Shown: in pieces, positions 10,140 through 22,206 of the stretch | Numbering within the stretch: the first letter of the stretch is position 1 | Layout of the letters: every line of letters begins with the position of its first letter | From: Xanthostigma xanthostigma | Lineage: Eukaryota > Arthropoda > Insecta > Raphidioptera > Raphidiidae | Assembly: GCA_963575645.1 (NCBI GenBank) | Contig: OY754466.1 | Location: 34,132,001 to 34,196,000, forward strand | Length of the DNA: 64,000 nt | Direction: 5' to 3' | Notes under the pieces: generated by a model | Told to the model about the DNA's origin: nothing | Seen by the model: only the letters and a program-made list of their open reading frames with translations | Databases searched by the model: none | Translations under genes and position numbers: made by a program

Positions 10140-12119
10140 TCTCTCTCTTTGTTTCTCTCTCTTTCTCTGGAAATATTATATTGACCTTCCCGTCTTCGCA
10201 ACCATCCACACCCACCCATGTAATAACTCACACCCATAGTATATGGATGGTAGGTTATAAATGATAAAATTGGCATAAAATCCGTTCTTAGTGGAGAAAG
10301 GAGTAACTATGCCAAATTTTAAGTCAATCGGGCGTATACTTTTGAAGATTTCGTGATGAGTCAGTGTGTCAGTGAATCATTTAACTAGTGAATAACATTT
10401 CGCTTATATGTTTTAAATTAAAAAAATCTATTTTTTTTTGCACAAACGGGTATTCCTGCTAAAATGTAGTTTAAGTGAGATTTAAAGAAGTGTATATTTA
10501 TTAGCACATCATTAAAACGAAGTTCATTCTAAACAGTATTTTATTCTATACCATGCCAAATGTAGATAAATATTATTTTAATTTTATTATCGCGTAAATG
10601 ACGTAGGTAAATATTTTTGTGTAGATATAGAATTATCATGGTTCCTTGATTTTTCAAAACTTTATATCTCAGAAAATAAGACTCATTAAAATAAATCAGA
10701 ACGCTTTCTTATTCTGACCTAAAAAAGTACACGACCTCGAACTGTGAAATTTTCTTGTGAACGGCTTCATTTCTCTGTGAATGCACACGTATTTATACAT
10801 AAAATATAAGTAAGACTTGAAACTAGGTCGATTTACGACTAGTCGATATTTACTCCATTATTTATTTAATACTTCTGGTTGTAACTTACATAGCATTAAG
10901 GTGAAATACTACCCCATAAGCTATGTAGCTTGTTTACCAAATTACTTGCTTGTTTCTTCGTTTATTTTCATGTTGAATGACATTAGAATATAAGTTGAGA
11001 AGATATACCTATTAATGATAAAATATTCCAAGGCAGGTTTACTTAAGTTATGCGTCTGACAAACTAATATTAAATGACTAAATACCGGTTTTACCACAGC
11101 TATGTTTGCGCTCATCTCAGTTTTGACGGGAATCCGAGTATAGCCTAGTAAAAAATACCCAATGCTTATATTGAATATCAATCGACACTGTATTAAGTTT
11201 GGTTAAAATCTGCTGTTCTCTATTCATTCTGGTCAATGCAAACAGAAATTTTGGAACACTTTATCTTTTAAAATCATAGTCTGTTACAATTTTAAATAGA
11301 CGTGCCTTAATAATTGATAGGATTTTTCGGTAATGCAACGTTAATTATAAAGGCTGCTCATTAAAAAACTCTTGAAGCTTAGAATTCTTTTTTTTTTTCA
11401 AGAAAAACAAAACTATACTTGCACAGTTAGTGTTCTATGACCTAATTTTGATTCTGCGGTTATAAAGAAACAAGCAATTAAATTGTTTATAACAACGGAT
11501 CCCGCTAGATTTTTTTAATCCGAATATTTTTTTTATTTATTTTGAGCTTTTCAATTCATTAATACAATAAAGACTAGATAATTAAAAAGACGATTTTAAC
11601 CTTTACTTCTTTTAATTTGCTTTTACCACTCTCACTTTTTGGGAAATATCTCTAACAAATTAAACCATTCGTAAATTAAATTACGTTGGCTATACTTATT
11701 GGTTTGCATCCGTAGCTATGTTTCTACTTTCGGTCAAGAGAGATTCTACAGATGCATTTTGATGCCGTCATCTGTCAGTCGATCATATAATAAATATATT
11801 ATTGAATTTGCGTTTCAATAAGCTTTCATTTACACCCTACACGATGTCCTTGGAAAAAATATTTTTTTTTTCATTTCCCAATTTACCTCCTGAAATTAAC
11901 CTCCAAAAACAAAATTCAGCCACACTATATCTCTATGCCCAATTTAAAATTTTACGTCTAATAATTACAGAAAAAATTGCCTGTAACAGCCAGACGGACG
12001 AACATCGAAGTAATTCCATGAGTGTTTTGTTTTGCACTGAACACTAAAAATAACAGTTGAAAAAATGAACGATTATTCCCTTTGTCCATGTATTAACAAA
12101 CATGAATTGGCTAAAAATT
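10140..12119. other. Unassigned AT-rich stretch
   Basis: A CT-rich patch (10140-10168) and a 'ggagaaaggagtaactatgccaaa' fragment (about 10294-10318) with a following 'gtcagtgtgtcagtgaa' resemble interior parts of the Helitron-like repeats near 36000 and 62050. The rest shows no supported gene or element end. Confidence 0.4.
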
Positions 12120-12136
12120 TCAAAAAGTATTGAAAA

Positions 12137-12835
12137 AATTGGTTGTCTGTAAAGTCGGTTTACGGACGATAGTTTTACGTGATAACGTATTCCGTAATAC
12201 ATAACCTAAACCTCCCAAAATTTGGTTTCAATCCGCTTATCCTTGGTGTCGGAATGATAAGAAATGTCAAAAGTGACGTTTGCAACTTACAAAGTATTAT
12301 GTTCTAATAATAATTAGTTATTCCAATACTTAACTTAGAAGGCTTTGCATTTCACAATATACTAATGTCAAAAAATTGAATTAAACATTAGAAATGCAGC
12401 TGTTTTCATGATAAGACAAGACATACGTTTGCTTCTAATTTCCATGTACGGCAAACAAAGACAACCGACCGCGTCGCGCCATGCATTACACAACATTGCA
12501 TTTATACAACTATTTTTCTATATAAATTTGTATAAAATATTTTTCTATATAAATTTGTATAAAATATTTTTCTATATAAATTTGTATAAAAAAACTGTTT
12601 AGGCAAATTCTGTTATACGAAATCTATGTAAAATGTTCTCCTCTTTCGTTTAAGACTGGTTTCAAACCGATCTGATTTAAATTGAGCGAGAAATTAGCAA
12701 AAAGCACGCACAGGGTCAGGCGGAACGTTAGGAACGTTACGTTACACTTTTTCGAACATGCAGCCGGTGTTTTATCAATTTATAAGATTGGTGATTCATC
12801 AATTTATAAGACGTTATCACGTCAAAAATATGTTG
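12137..12835 (+). mobile_element. Shared-end element, copy A
   Basis: The first ~75 bp (from 'ttggttgtctgtaaagtcgg' to 'ccgtaatacataacctaaa') and last ~140 bp (from 'agcacgcacagggtcaggcg' to 'acgttatcacgtcaaaa') match those of 14757-15320, while the interiors are unrelated. 'acgtgataacgt' near the start and 'acgttatcacgt' near the end are inverted copies, a subterminal inverted repeat. A 27-bp unit is repeated three times at about 12512-12592. No enzyme is encoded. Confidence 0.65.
12512..12592 (+). repeat. 27-bp tandem repeat, three units
   Basis: The unit 'tttttctatataaatttg' plus 'tataaaata' occurs three times without visible change. It creates a repetitive peptide in one frame, which is a by-product and not evidence of a gene. 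Confidence 0.9.
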
Positions 12836-12854
12836 AGTTTTATGTCCGTTAAAT

Positions 12855-13102
12855 AATACAATCAAAATTTAAAGGATAATCTAGGACTACTCAGTGCAAT
12901 TAATTATTTATTAATTATCACCAACGTTTCGATCAATATTCGATCTTTTTTAAGGTTCTAAAAAGTCAATTTGATGACAAAGTGCTATTGACTTTTTAGA
13001 ATCTTGAAAAAGATCGAATATTGATCGAAACGTTGGTGATAATTAATAAATAATTAACTGCACTGAGTAGTTCTAGATTACCTTTAAAATTTGATTGTAT
13101 TA
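12855..13102. repeat. Foldback element of the 'gatcgaaacg' type
   Basis: Arms of about 115 bp (12855-12969 and 12988-13102) are inverted copies containing 'ttaattatcaccaacgtttc' and 'gatcaatattcgatcttttt'. The sequence 'gaaaaagatcgaatattgatcgaaacgttg' (positions 13003-13032) resembles the core of foldbacks at 18553, 32888 and, weakly, 57800. Confidence 0.8.
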
Positions 13103-14756
13103 AAAAAATATTCGAAATTTTCAATGCATTCTAAGTCTATGGCTGTGTTTTGTGAAACTCCGTGTTCTCCGCATAAAATAGCTCTACGTATCGAGTTTTG
13201 CACTGTTGTACATCTTTTGTTTATTTGCTTTTGTTTTTGTAACAAAAGACAATGGTGTTTCCAGCGCGTGACTGCGTCGTCGTAGCATCGATTTGACATC
13301 TTTAGTTGGGAATAAGATTAGAACAATGCGTCGCTGGTACTGTCTGTAATTAATGATCTAAACGCATTATACATTTAAAAAAGATCAATAAAATTTTTTT
13401 ACGGCTCTGACCATTATAAAGAATGCATGAATGTTAATTATTTTAACTGTGAAATCAAAACAAAGTTTAAGTTGGTTTATATGGCAAAAATACGTTTAGG
13501 ATCTTATCGAATGGTAATGAAACCCGAAACTTCATATAAGTACTAGAAATAGTTCAGTACTCAGGCGAAGAAATATTGTTATGTACTTTTGTTATATGAA
13601 GAATAAAATATATTACAGTAAAGTAGCCATTTAAAAGTTTCGACCGCTTGAAAGCCGTCTGGAAAACAATGTTTCCTTTTAGCGATCTGATTCGCTTCAT
13701 AAATATAATTTTGATTGTACTACAAAATACTTATAAAATGATTAAGAATATTTTTTTATATGTAAAATACGTTTATTACGGACTTGCAATGCATCTCAAA
13801 AGCATAATGAGATCATAGATCATTATTAAGCAGAGTTAAAACAAACATTTTTGGTCACCTTGTAGCAAGCTGCAAAAACAACGCTTTCGATAAATAAATT
13901 AATGTTAAATTCGCTTACAGTGTAAAGAACTTATCTCAAGGCCTCAGAGAGTAAACATAACCACAGAGAGTTATTAAAGAAATAAGACATGACAATTTAG
14001 AATTACTCTTGAAATTGTTAAAAATTAAATCGTTAAAAGTTCAATTTAAAAATCGTAAGTAAAAAACGCATTTTTGAAATTATTTAAATTGTTTTTTATT
14101 TTAATTTGTAGAATTATTTCTCACATTCTCTAATAAAATAGAGGACATCTAAGTATACGTTATAATGAATTATTAATTTCTTAATTTATGTTTTAGTTAT
14201 TTATGTCCATGAAAGATTTTACAATTAAACTTTCTTTCTTTTTGTAGCTTTATTTTTTCTTTCTTTTGGTAATGTTGATTGAAATAAAAAAAAATGGAGA
14301 AAAATTTTTTAAATCGTGCGTTTCTAAAATAAATAAAAGGTTAGATTACGATAACTCGATGTGCAAAATACGCATTAGATATACACTATTATTATTTTAA
14401 ATAACATATAATTATTAGACATTTTAAGTGCAGAAAATTGATTTTTAAGAATTAATATTTTTTGCGTTTGGGAGGAGTTCTTTAAAAAACAATAACGGGG
14501 TCGTTTTGATGCGATGGCGTTTATTTCCGAAGTAAAAAGTGGAGGGCGTTTGGGGGCAGTTCTTTAAAAAAATAATTACGGGGTCGTGTATACAAAGTAA
14601 GATAGCAATACAGTAATTCTACACCTGTTGTTATGACGTGTGTAATGTATATGTGATTTCTGATTGGTTAGATTAAAAAAACGACTGTGAAAGACGAAAA
14701 GTTTTGACGTTTTTCTTTGGAAAGTCAAAATTTAGCGTTTTCTATGACTTTAAAAA
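13103..14756. other. AT-rich stretch with one imperfect direct repeat
   Basis: Two copies of a 'gcgtttggg-g-agttctttaaaaaa' plus 'ataacggggtcgt' block lie at about 14464-14504 and 14547-14588. Otherwise I find no gene or element. Confidence 0.5.
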
Positions 14757-15320
14757 AAATTGGTTGTCTGTAAAGTCGGTTTACGGACGATAGTTTTACG
14801 TGATAACGTATTCCGTAATACATAACCTAAATTTATATAATAATTATAATAATTCGAATCTATGATATTGCATCTTTTGCTTCAAATTTAGGTTAATTTT
14901 ATTTATTAAAATTACTCACCACCTATAATATAATTGGTTTTTTTAACTTTCTTTCTTTCGTATTTATTTTAAGTCTCAAAGATTAACTGTCATAATATTT
15001 TGAAAACAATTGTTTCATTGTTTATATAAAATTCCAATATTTAAGTATTTTCATACGTCAAAAAATTGATTTTTATAATGATAAAATTTGTATGAAAACG
15101 ATTTTTTCGAGAGATGAGACCTAGCTAAAACGATTTTTTGCCCCCCAAAATCCCTTTTTAGTAAATTTCATCCAAATCGTTAGGGCCGTTTTCGAGAAAA
15201 GCACGCACATGGTCAGGCGGAACGTTAGGAACGTTACACTTTTTCGTGCATGCAGCCGGTGTTTTATCAATTTATAATATTGGTGATTCATCAATTTATA
15301 AGACGTTATCACGTCAAAAA
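14757..15320 (+). mobile_element. Shared-end element, copy B
   Basis: Both ends match copy A at 12137-12835, but the interior differs. It includes 'aaatttcatccaaatcgtta' followed by 'gggccgttttcgaga', the wording typical of 3' tails of insect RTE-like retrotransposons. The combination suggests a non-autonomous element that has exchanged its interior, or two independent insertions into copies of one element. Confidence 0.6.
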
Positions 15321-17727
15321 GTAAAAATTTGGGCACATCGAGTTATCGTACTAGACCCTGAATAAAATACTTATGTTTGGAATTCGTTCAATGTTAGTTG
15401 AAGAAAAGTAAATTTATTAACTAGACTGATGTGATATATAAATATCGTTAAATTATGCTCGATATTTACAGTCACTGACTGAAGTATACTATACAGCAGC
15501 GCTGGACAGCCTATGACTTCTGAAGAGCGACCAGCATTAATCTCTGCTGATCCAAGGGTCTCTATTGTTTGTTACGCACAGGCAAATTTACGACTTCGAG
15601 TAAGACAAGTATAGTTTTTAGCTATAAAACTCTTGAACCTCTCTCACTCACTCTTACACTCGCTTATGGGAGCTACCTGGAGAGCCCCTAGACGCTCAAA
15701 GAGCCGAGGTTGCCCAGTGCTGCTATATAGCTACCACGCGGTTTTGATGACCATTTGCCGCGCCTTAAGGTGCATAACATTTGCGAGCCGAACCGGAATC
15801 CGTGTGATTTGTACGCGGTTTGGAGCGAACTGCTTGTGAACCGTTCGAGGTGAACCATCTCCCGTCGGTTTTTCTGACGAACACAACCGCGTTCTCAATT
15901 TACATAGGAACGTAATTCGGCCACAAAAAAACACGGCGTCCTAGCGTGTGTTCTGTTTGGAGACAATAAACGTCCACTTTTGTTAACATTCGAATGATTG
16001 CTGCACGCGTACCAAATCCATCTACAAAGTAAGCTTCAATACACGCATCGTTTGAAGCGAACACATAAGAGCCCTTACCAAAACCAGCGCCACAGCACGC
16101 TTGAAAAATTGCAACCAAATCAAGCAAAAAATCTAGCGACCAAACCAGCCTCGTGTGCAGCGAACTTTATTCTTGCACGAATTATCCATTACTAAAGCCG
16201 CACCCCTCATCACCAAAATCGCATAACAAATAAATTATTGCTGACTCCCATGGATCGCTGGAAGTGAAAAAAAATTAAACGAATGGCTCGCAAACGGTTT
16301 GGATCGAAAACGTATACGTTGCCAAGTTGGGTGGGAAAATTCTTTACTTTTTTTATACTTGGCATTAAAATTTATATACTACTGTTATAATAAAAATAAA
16401 ATATCGGTTTTGGAAAAAAATTATGTAAACTCAATCGTAGCCTTCGCAAAGTATATAGCCTATGAAGTTTGAATACCATGTTAGATATACAATCAGGCAT
16501 AAATTCTGAAACACGTTTCTCATCTACGTATCATAAAAATCTCAAGAAACAACCAAAAAATGAAAAATCGAACAGATGTCCTGATGTTACAGTTTTATGT
16601 ATTGGTATTGATGATAATCAAATTTACAAAATTTATTCTCGTATTCAAACGTTTGTTCTGTAGCGTTAAAATATAAATATTTTATGAATTTAAAATTGCG
16701 CAAACGATGTAAATATATGTTATTTCACCGTTAAATATGTGATTAAAGCTGAGTGCTTTTGAACCTAATTAATGTCTTTTATGTTCACGCCTACAGCTAA
16801 ATTTACGCACTTAAATATAATTAATTCTTAAAACATATCATTGTGAGATAAAATATTTTTTGCAATCATTGTTTTTTTTTTTCAGAATACAAATTTATGT
16901 ATTATTTTATTTGTAAGTTTCCATTTTCATTTTTTGATATTTATTGCTAATCTTAAGACAAGGATAAACTCCTGGGTTTTTCGTGTAAAAATAAAATAAA
17001 ATGAACACAGAGAAAATTTTTAAGAAAAATGGAAAGTATCTCATAAAATATTTATCTTTTTAGGTAAAACAGTCTGTTTAATTAGATGAAAAAAAATTAT
17101 TTTCCCGTTCTTGAGGCGTTAAAAATGCTATATGGTTAGTATATTTGCCATAATGGCACATCTGATATTATTGAAAGTTTATCCACATATTGGTATCCAT
17201 CACCGCACCAATCCTATTTAAAATGGATCCAATAGAACCATTCTAATGCTTTTTAGAGGCTGAAAAATAGTTTTCAAAATGCCGAAAATTCTTAAAATCA
17301 TTTAAAAAATGAAGTTTAATCCAGTATAGTCATGGTTAAAATGTGCTGCTAAAATTTTAATAAAACCAGCCAGACTAGACAAAACAAAAATTTCATAAAT
17401 AACTGGCTAGGATACGGATTTACTTAGCGAAGGATACGTTTAAATCAATGCAGATGTTTAAAGACGCAAATTATATAAAAAAAGCGAGCGTGCTTTAGAC
17501 CACGCGACTGAAGTAAAACTTCTTCCTGCCATAATTATTTTAAATATATTTATTAAGAATAATGCGTAAAGACCTCAAATTTGCTCATTTTAAATTCATA
17601 AACGAACAATAATATGCAGTCGGTTCGTCTCAAAGTTTATCAAACACAATATAACCTTACTCTGTAGCACATATCTACAGAGACGAAATGTTTAGAATAT
17701 TATTTTTGATTAATTTATAGGCAAAAT
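15321..17727. other. Unassigned; contains a GC-richer island (15480-16330)
   Basis: From about 15480 to 16330 the composition is visibly more GC-rich than on either side, with a TATAAAA at 15623-15629 and several CG dinucleotides. Short frames on both strands (for example 15731-15934 and 15900-16127, minus) resemble no family I know. It may be part of an LTR or another element with lost ends. The remainder (16330-17727) is featureless AT-rich DNA. Confidence 0.4.
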
Positions 17728-17756
17728 ATGTATATATATATATATATATATATGTA
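17728..17756. repeat. TA microsatellite
   Basis: A run of alternating T and A of about 28 bases. Confidence 0.9.
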
Positions 17757-17901
17757 TTAGCATAATTTACAATACCTACATTTAAAATGATTTATTAACT
17801 TACCTATATTATTTCCCGTTACAAAATGCAGCAAAATTCGATGAAATGTATTTTTGAGACAAAAAAACAGTTGTTTTCATTTTAAACGTCAAATTGTTGT
17901 A

Positions 17902-18000
17902 TTAATGCTCCGTCTTTGTCGCACTCACTAACTTATATCTCCCTCTCAACTTAATGCTTCGTCTTTGTCGCACTCACTAACTTATATCTCCCTCTCAACT
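17902..18000 (+). repeat. ~49-bp tandem duplication
   Basis: The block 'taatgc-ccgtctttgtcgc' through 'tatatctccctctcaact' occurs twice head to tail with one or two differences. Confidence 0.9.
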
Positions 18001-18057
18001 CCATTTGCCTTATCGATCTTAGAGGAAGAAAGATTAATTATTACTATATCTATAGTC

Positions 18058-18168
18058 GCGATGATGCACTTCCGTAAACGATTTCGTCAGGCATCTCAAT
18101 TATGCACTTCCGTAAACGATTTCGTCACGCATCGCGATGATGCACTTCCGTAAACGATTTTGTCAAGT
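18058..18168 (+). repeat. Three-unit tandem repeat
   Basis: The block 'atgcacttccgtaaacgatt' plus 'tcgtca-gcatc' occurs three times at about 18063, 18102 and 18139, with small changes between units. Confidence 0.85.
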
Positions 18169-18552
18169 ATTTACCAGCTTACTTCCCATTTCAAGCGTGC
18201 CTAAAGAAGTTTTACTTCAAAAAAAGGTATTTCTGGAAAAATTTAGAGGTGGCAAACTTTAGATTTGTGTTCCGCACAAAACATGAACAATCAGAATATT
18301 AGAACTCCTTTAAAACTTTCCAGGTTAAAAAAAAATTGCCGTCATATTTCTAATACAGTGACCCTAGACGTTAAGATAATATTTTCTATTTTTTCTCATT
18401 CCATTTAAGGCATTGAAACCTACAAATTCCCAAAGTCTCAAAGCTTATTTGGATTGGAGTCAATCTCTCGATTGGGCTATAACTAAGACATTTTAAATAA
18501 GATCAGGAATACGATTTGTTTTTTAAATCTTTGATTAACGTCTGATTAGTAC

Positions 18553-18846
18553 TCTTCAATATATAAAATTATCGATCTATTTTTCAGGCAATATATATAT
18601 TGACAAAATATACATATAAATATAATTCAATAAATTAAGGTTCCGGTCCGGATTTATAAAAAATTTATAAAAAAATTCAAACTGAATTCTGTAGAAACTA
18701 ATTATTAATTAATTTTTATATTTTTTAGCTCACTTCTGAAGAAGTCCCAAATCCGGACCGAAACTTTAATTTATTGAATTATATTTATATTATGCATATT
18801 TTGTTAATATATTTCCTGAAAATTGTTCTTAATTTTCTTTATTGAC
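18553..18846. repeat. Foldback element of the 'gaccgaaac' type
   Basis: Arms at about 18553-18657 and 18750-18846 are inverted copies with some divergence; both carry 'ttcaataaattaa' beside 'tccggtccggattt'. The right half reads 'gaagaagtcccaaatccgg' then 'accgaaac', which conceptually gives SEEVPNPDRN, like the motif in the 33-kb foldback. Flanking 'ctttgattaacgtctgatta' recurs at 19090 and 32894. Confidence 0.8.
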
Positions 18847-19119
18847 GATTTGTTTTCATTTAACTTTAAAGGAAAATTAACCAAACCTTGAGATAGATAG
18901 AGGAAATAAGGATAAACTCTCGTAGCAAATGTACGACGTAGTGATCTAATTTTTAACAAAAAATATTTTTGTATAGGGATTTTTTTTATTGTTGAAAAAT
19001 ATATAAATGTAAACTGACCATTTTTATAACTGATGTGCATTCATATTTTTTAATTTTTTAAAATTGTTGGTAAAACGTTAAGTTTTTAAATCTTTGATTA
19101 ACGTCTGATTAGAACTCTT

Positions 19120-19242
19120 CAATAAATAAAATTATCGACCAATTTTTCAGACAATATTATATTAACAAAAAATATAAATATATAATTATATTTTTTGTTA
19201 ATATATTGTTTGAAAAATTGGTCGATAATTTTATTTATTGTT
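19120..19242. repeat. Short foldback, same end family
   Basis: Arms of about 58 bp around a small loop contain 'aaaattatcgaccaattttt' and its complement. The same terminus occurs at 32935-32960, 33355-33375 and, singly, at 47822-47850 and 57920-57950. It is an end-only version without the central 'gaagaag' motif. Confidence 0.85.
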
Positions 19243-19779
19243 AAGTTTTTAAGTTATAATGCTAATTACATGAAGTGTAAGTATAAAGTGATTACAATAA
19301 ATTGTGTTTGTACATGCAGAAGTATAACAAGATCTCCCTTCGTCAATTGGAAAAAAACTAATACAAAAGTGTGGACCAATTTGTAATACCAATTTGAAAT
19401 AAAAGATTCTTAAATATTTTATAAAAATTTTCAGTAATTTTATTTTTGTTACAAGTGTAATTATAAACAAACTATTTACTAATTAATTAAAGTGAAATAA
19501 TATTGTTGTTAATTGTTTTCAAATGTTTATAAATTGTTTATACGTAGTTAAATACTATATTACCTTCTCCTTTGCTGTGATATTGTTCATAAAATACTGA
19601 ATAAAATCGTGTCCTTAATTTATCCAAAATACTAGTTTTGCTGTTCAAGAATCTCATAAAACATGTTCGTTTGGAGGCAGTGTGTATCATTAGAAGGTAT
19701 GCGTTTATTTTTCATTATTTTAAGACGTGTTATTAAAAATAGTTTTGTAGTTATAATTATAAAAATACTATTCCTGTGA
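19243..19779. other. Unassigned AT-rich spacer
   Basis: No supported feature seen. Confidence 0.5.
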
Positions 19780-20430
19780 ATTAAGTTTTTTTGAAAAATG
19801 TTGCGAATAAAAGTTGCTAAACTCGTTGTAATGTATTTTTCAGTCACAAAAGTTCCTCCCAAGGGGATGCCCCATGGGGGGACAGAGGGTAACTCCGAAA
19901 TTTTAAATGGCAACTGCAATTTTTTTATTGGGTCGAGTTCTTCGGGCAAAAAAGCCATCTTTTGTCTCAAACTTTTTTTTGTTCAAGCTACAGATCATTA
20001 AGTACGCGGGGTAAAATTTTCCAAGTTATCTTCACCCCCTCAAATAAAATTTGTTCATTTTGTAATAGGTCAAGAAATGGTACTCTTTTACTTGACCTTG
20101 ATAACAATCGTCAAGATTAGTTCGTCCTTTTTAAAGTGGAATTTGCAAAATGAACAAATTTTATTTGAAGGGGTGAGGATAATTCGGAGGATTTTACCCC
20201 GCGTACTCGGTGATATGTAGTTTGAACAAAAACAAGTTTGGGATAAAAGATGTCTTTTTTTGCCCGAAGAACTTGAGCCAATAAAAAAAATTGTGGTTGC
20301 TATCTAAAATTAAAGAGTTACTCCCTGCCTTCCTCGGGGGCACTCCCTTAGGAAGAATTTTTGTGACCGAAAAATACATTACAACGAGCTGAACAACTTT
20401 CATTCGCAACATGTTTCAAAGAAACTTAAT
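19780..20430. mobile_element. 650-bp foldback element
   Basis: Arms of about 260 bp are inverted copies: 'gaaaaatgttgcgaataaaa' at the left tip pairs with 'attcgcaacatgtttcaaa' at the right tip, 'gtacgcggggtaaaat' with 'attttaccccgcgtac', and 'aaataaaatttgttcatttt' with its complement. The central ~130 bp is unpaired. Conceptual peptides from the two arms repeat each other because of the symmetry; none is a recognised protein. Confidence 0.85.
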
Positions 20431-20747
20431 CTCTCTGAGATATTCAGCCGTTCCGGGACTTTTGAAACTCTCAGTATATTAAGAGTTATATATTTATGTC
20501 GCACATTGTTGACCTATGAATTTATTTGTTGTTGGTGTAAAGTATTGAAAAATTAAGAGCGGCCAGTCAACTTAGTTTAGCCCGGCACGATATGAAAAAT
20601 CGATCCTTTATTAGAAAACAAAAGAATGCCAATATCTAATATCGGTTTGGTTTAACCGATTGACTGCCATGAGTAGACATATTTCTTGACTTAATTACCC
20701 GAACTTAGCTGAACAAAAGTAGCCCTGAACATCAATCATTGGTCATA

Positions 20748-21158
20748 CAGTAGAACCTCGATAAGTTAAAGTTCAAGGGAAACGTTGAAAAATTTAAGTT
20801 ATCGAGTTTTTCACTTATCGAGAGTTGAAGTTAGAGAGGTTTTGAAAGTTCAATTGTTAATTTAACGTGGTTCAACTATTCTAATAAAATTTAAAGCGAT
20901 TTAGTGAAAGACTGAAGTGAAAATTATTAAATCTCTTGGCAAAACCTTTTGTATAATTATTCACGATGACTCACTGATAGTACTTTAAGTTATGGAGGTC
21001 ACCATAATATAATTTTAAGTTATCGAGGGCCAACGCTCAAAATATTTGTTTAAGTTTAGTTTTTGTGCTTTAAGTAATGGAGGGCTTAGGCTTTGAGAGG
21101 AAGGGAATTCAAAAACATTTTATGTTGCAGAGTTTTTTAACTTATCGAGGTTCTAATG
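20748..21158. mobile_element. Tigger/pogo-type MITE
   Basis: The ends CAGTAGAACCTCGATAAGTT (20748) and, inverted, AACTTATCGAGGTTCTAATG (21158) are flanked by TA on both sides (20746-20747 and 21159-21160). These termini and the TA duplication are those of pogo/Tigger elements. At 411 bp with no transposase it is non-autonomous. Several internal 'taagttatcgag' echoes suggest internal repetition of the end motif. Confidence 0.82.
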
Positions 21159-21160
21159 TA

Positions 21161-22005
21161 GGTATATACTAAGTTTAAAGAAAATTGCTCCGAGTGGTAC
21201 TGGTGTGACAGACAACGATTTTTCATTTTATTTGTAATACAGAATATTCGTAAAACTCACAAAACTCGCAGAAATTAAAACAGTATATTTTAGTTAATAC
21301 CTATTTTATATTTCACTATTAATAAATATGTTGTTTTTAAAGGTAGCTTTAAAATATTCACAAATATACTAGCTAAGTAATTGTATGGAGATTTTTGCTG
21401 AGTCGGTAAAGTCTACGAACTAACATAAAGTAGAAAAACGTCCCATATGGATATAATTTAAAAATAGAATGACTTAATGGCCCCTCACTTCTTTCACAGA
21501 TGACATAAAAAATGGCGTAAAAACAACCGCGCTACTTAACGGTTAAAGAACAAAGAGAACATTTCTTTAACATTTCTTCATTTTTCATTTCATTTCAAGT
21601 ACTTTTCAAGCATTTAGAACACTTCTATGACATTCAGTTGAAAGAAAAGTTATTTTTCACTGAATGCGCAAGAAATAATAATATATGGCGCTTAGCTTGT
21701 CGGTAATTGAAAAAAGAGAAAACTAGTATAGGTCAGGTTTCAAACGATGAGGGATATTACTATTATATTGCTAATATATAATCATATGGAAATTGTAATC
21801 TTTTAAATTGAAAAGGCAAATCCGTTAGTATAATTGTTATTAGTGGTATTAAAACATTGTCTCCTTTAGATTTGACGCACTAATTATAATAGCCCTAACA
21901 ATATTTCGACCTAGATGAGAAATTTTAAACGTGTATACCATTACACAATTTGGGCGCATCAAGATTTCGCATTAAAAGTATCGGAACACCCACTTTTAAC
22001 CTTAA
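21161..22005. other. Unassigned AT-rich stretch
   Basis: No supported gene or element end seen. Confidence 0.5.
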
Positions 22006-22206
22006 TGTATGAGAGGGCATTTCACATCCTTAGGGGTTAATTTTTGAAAAAAAAGTAGTTTATGTTCTTTCCCAGAGCTTAAACTATTTCCGTATTAAAT
22101 TTCATCACAATCGGTCTAGCGGTCTGGCCCATCGGTCTAGCCGTGAAAACGTAACAGGCAGACAGAGAGACAAAGTAGCTTTCGTATTTCTAATATTATT
22201 ATGAGT
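22006..22206 (+). repeat. RTE-like retrotransposon 3' tail
   Basis: The order 'cccagagcttaaactatttc', 'aaatttcatcacaatcggtc', 'agccgtgaaaacgtaacagg', 'cagacagagagacaaagtag' and 'ctttcgtatttctaatatta' is the usual wording of 3' untranslated tails of RTE-clade LINEs in Lepidoptera. A 12-base stretch including 'ggtct-gc' is locally doubled. No coding part is attached, so this is a severely 5'-truncated copy. Confidence 0.65.

Noticed and set aside
19632-19970. 112-codon minus frame
   Set aside because: Runs across the left arm of a foldback; the right arm repeats part of it, so it is structure and not a gene.
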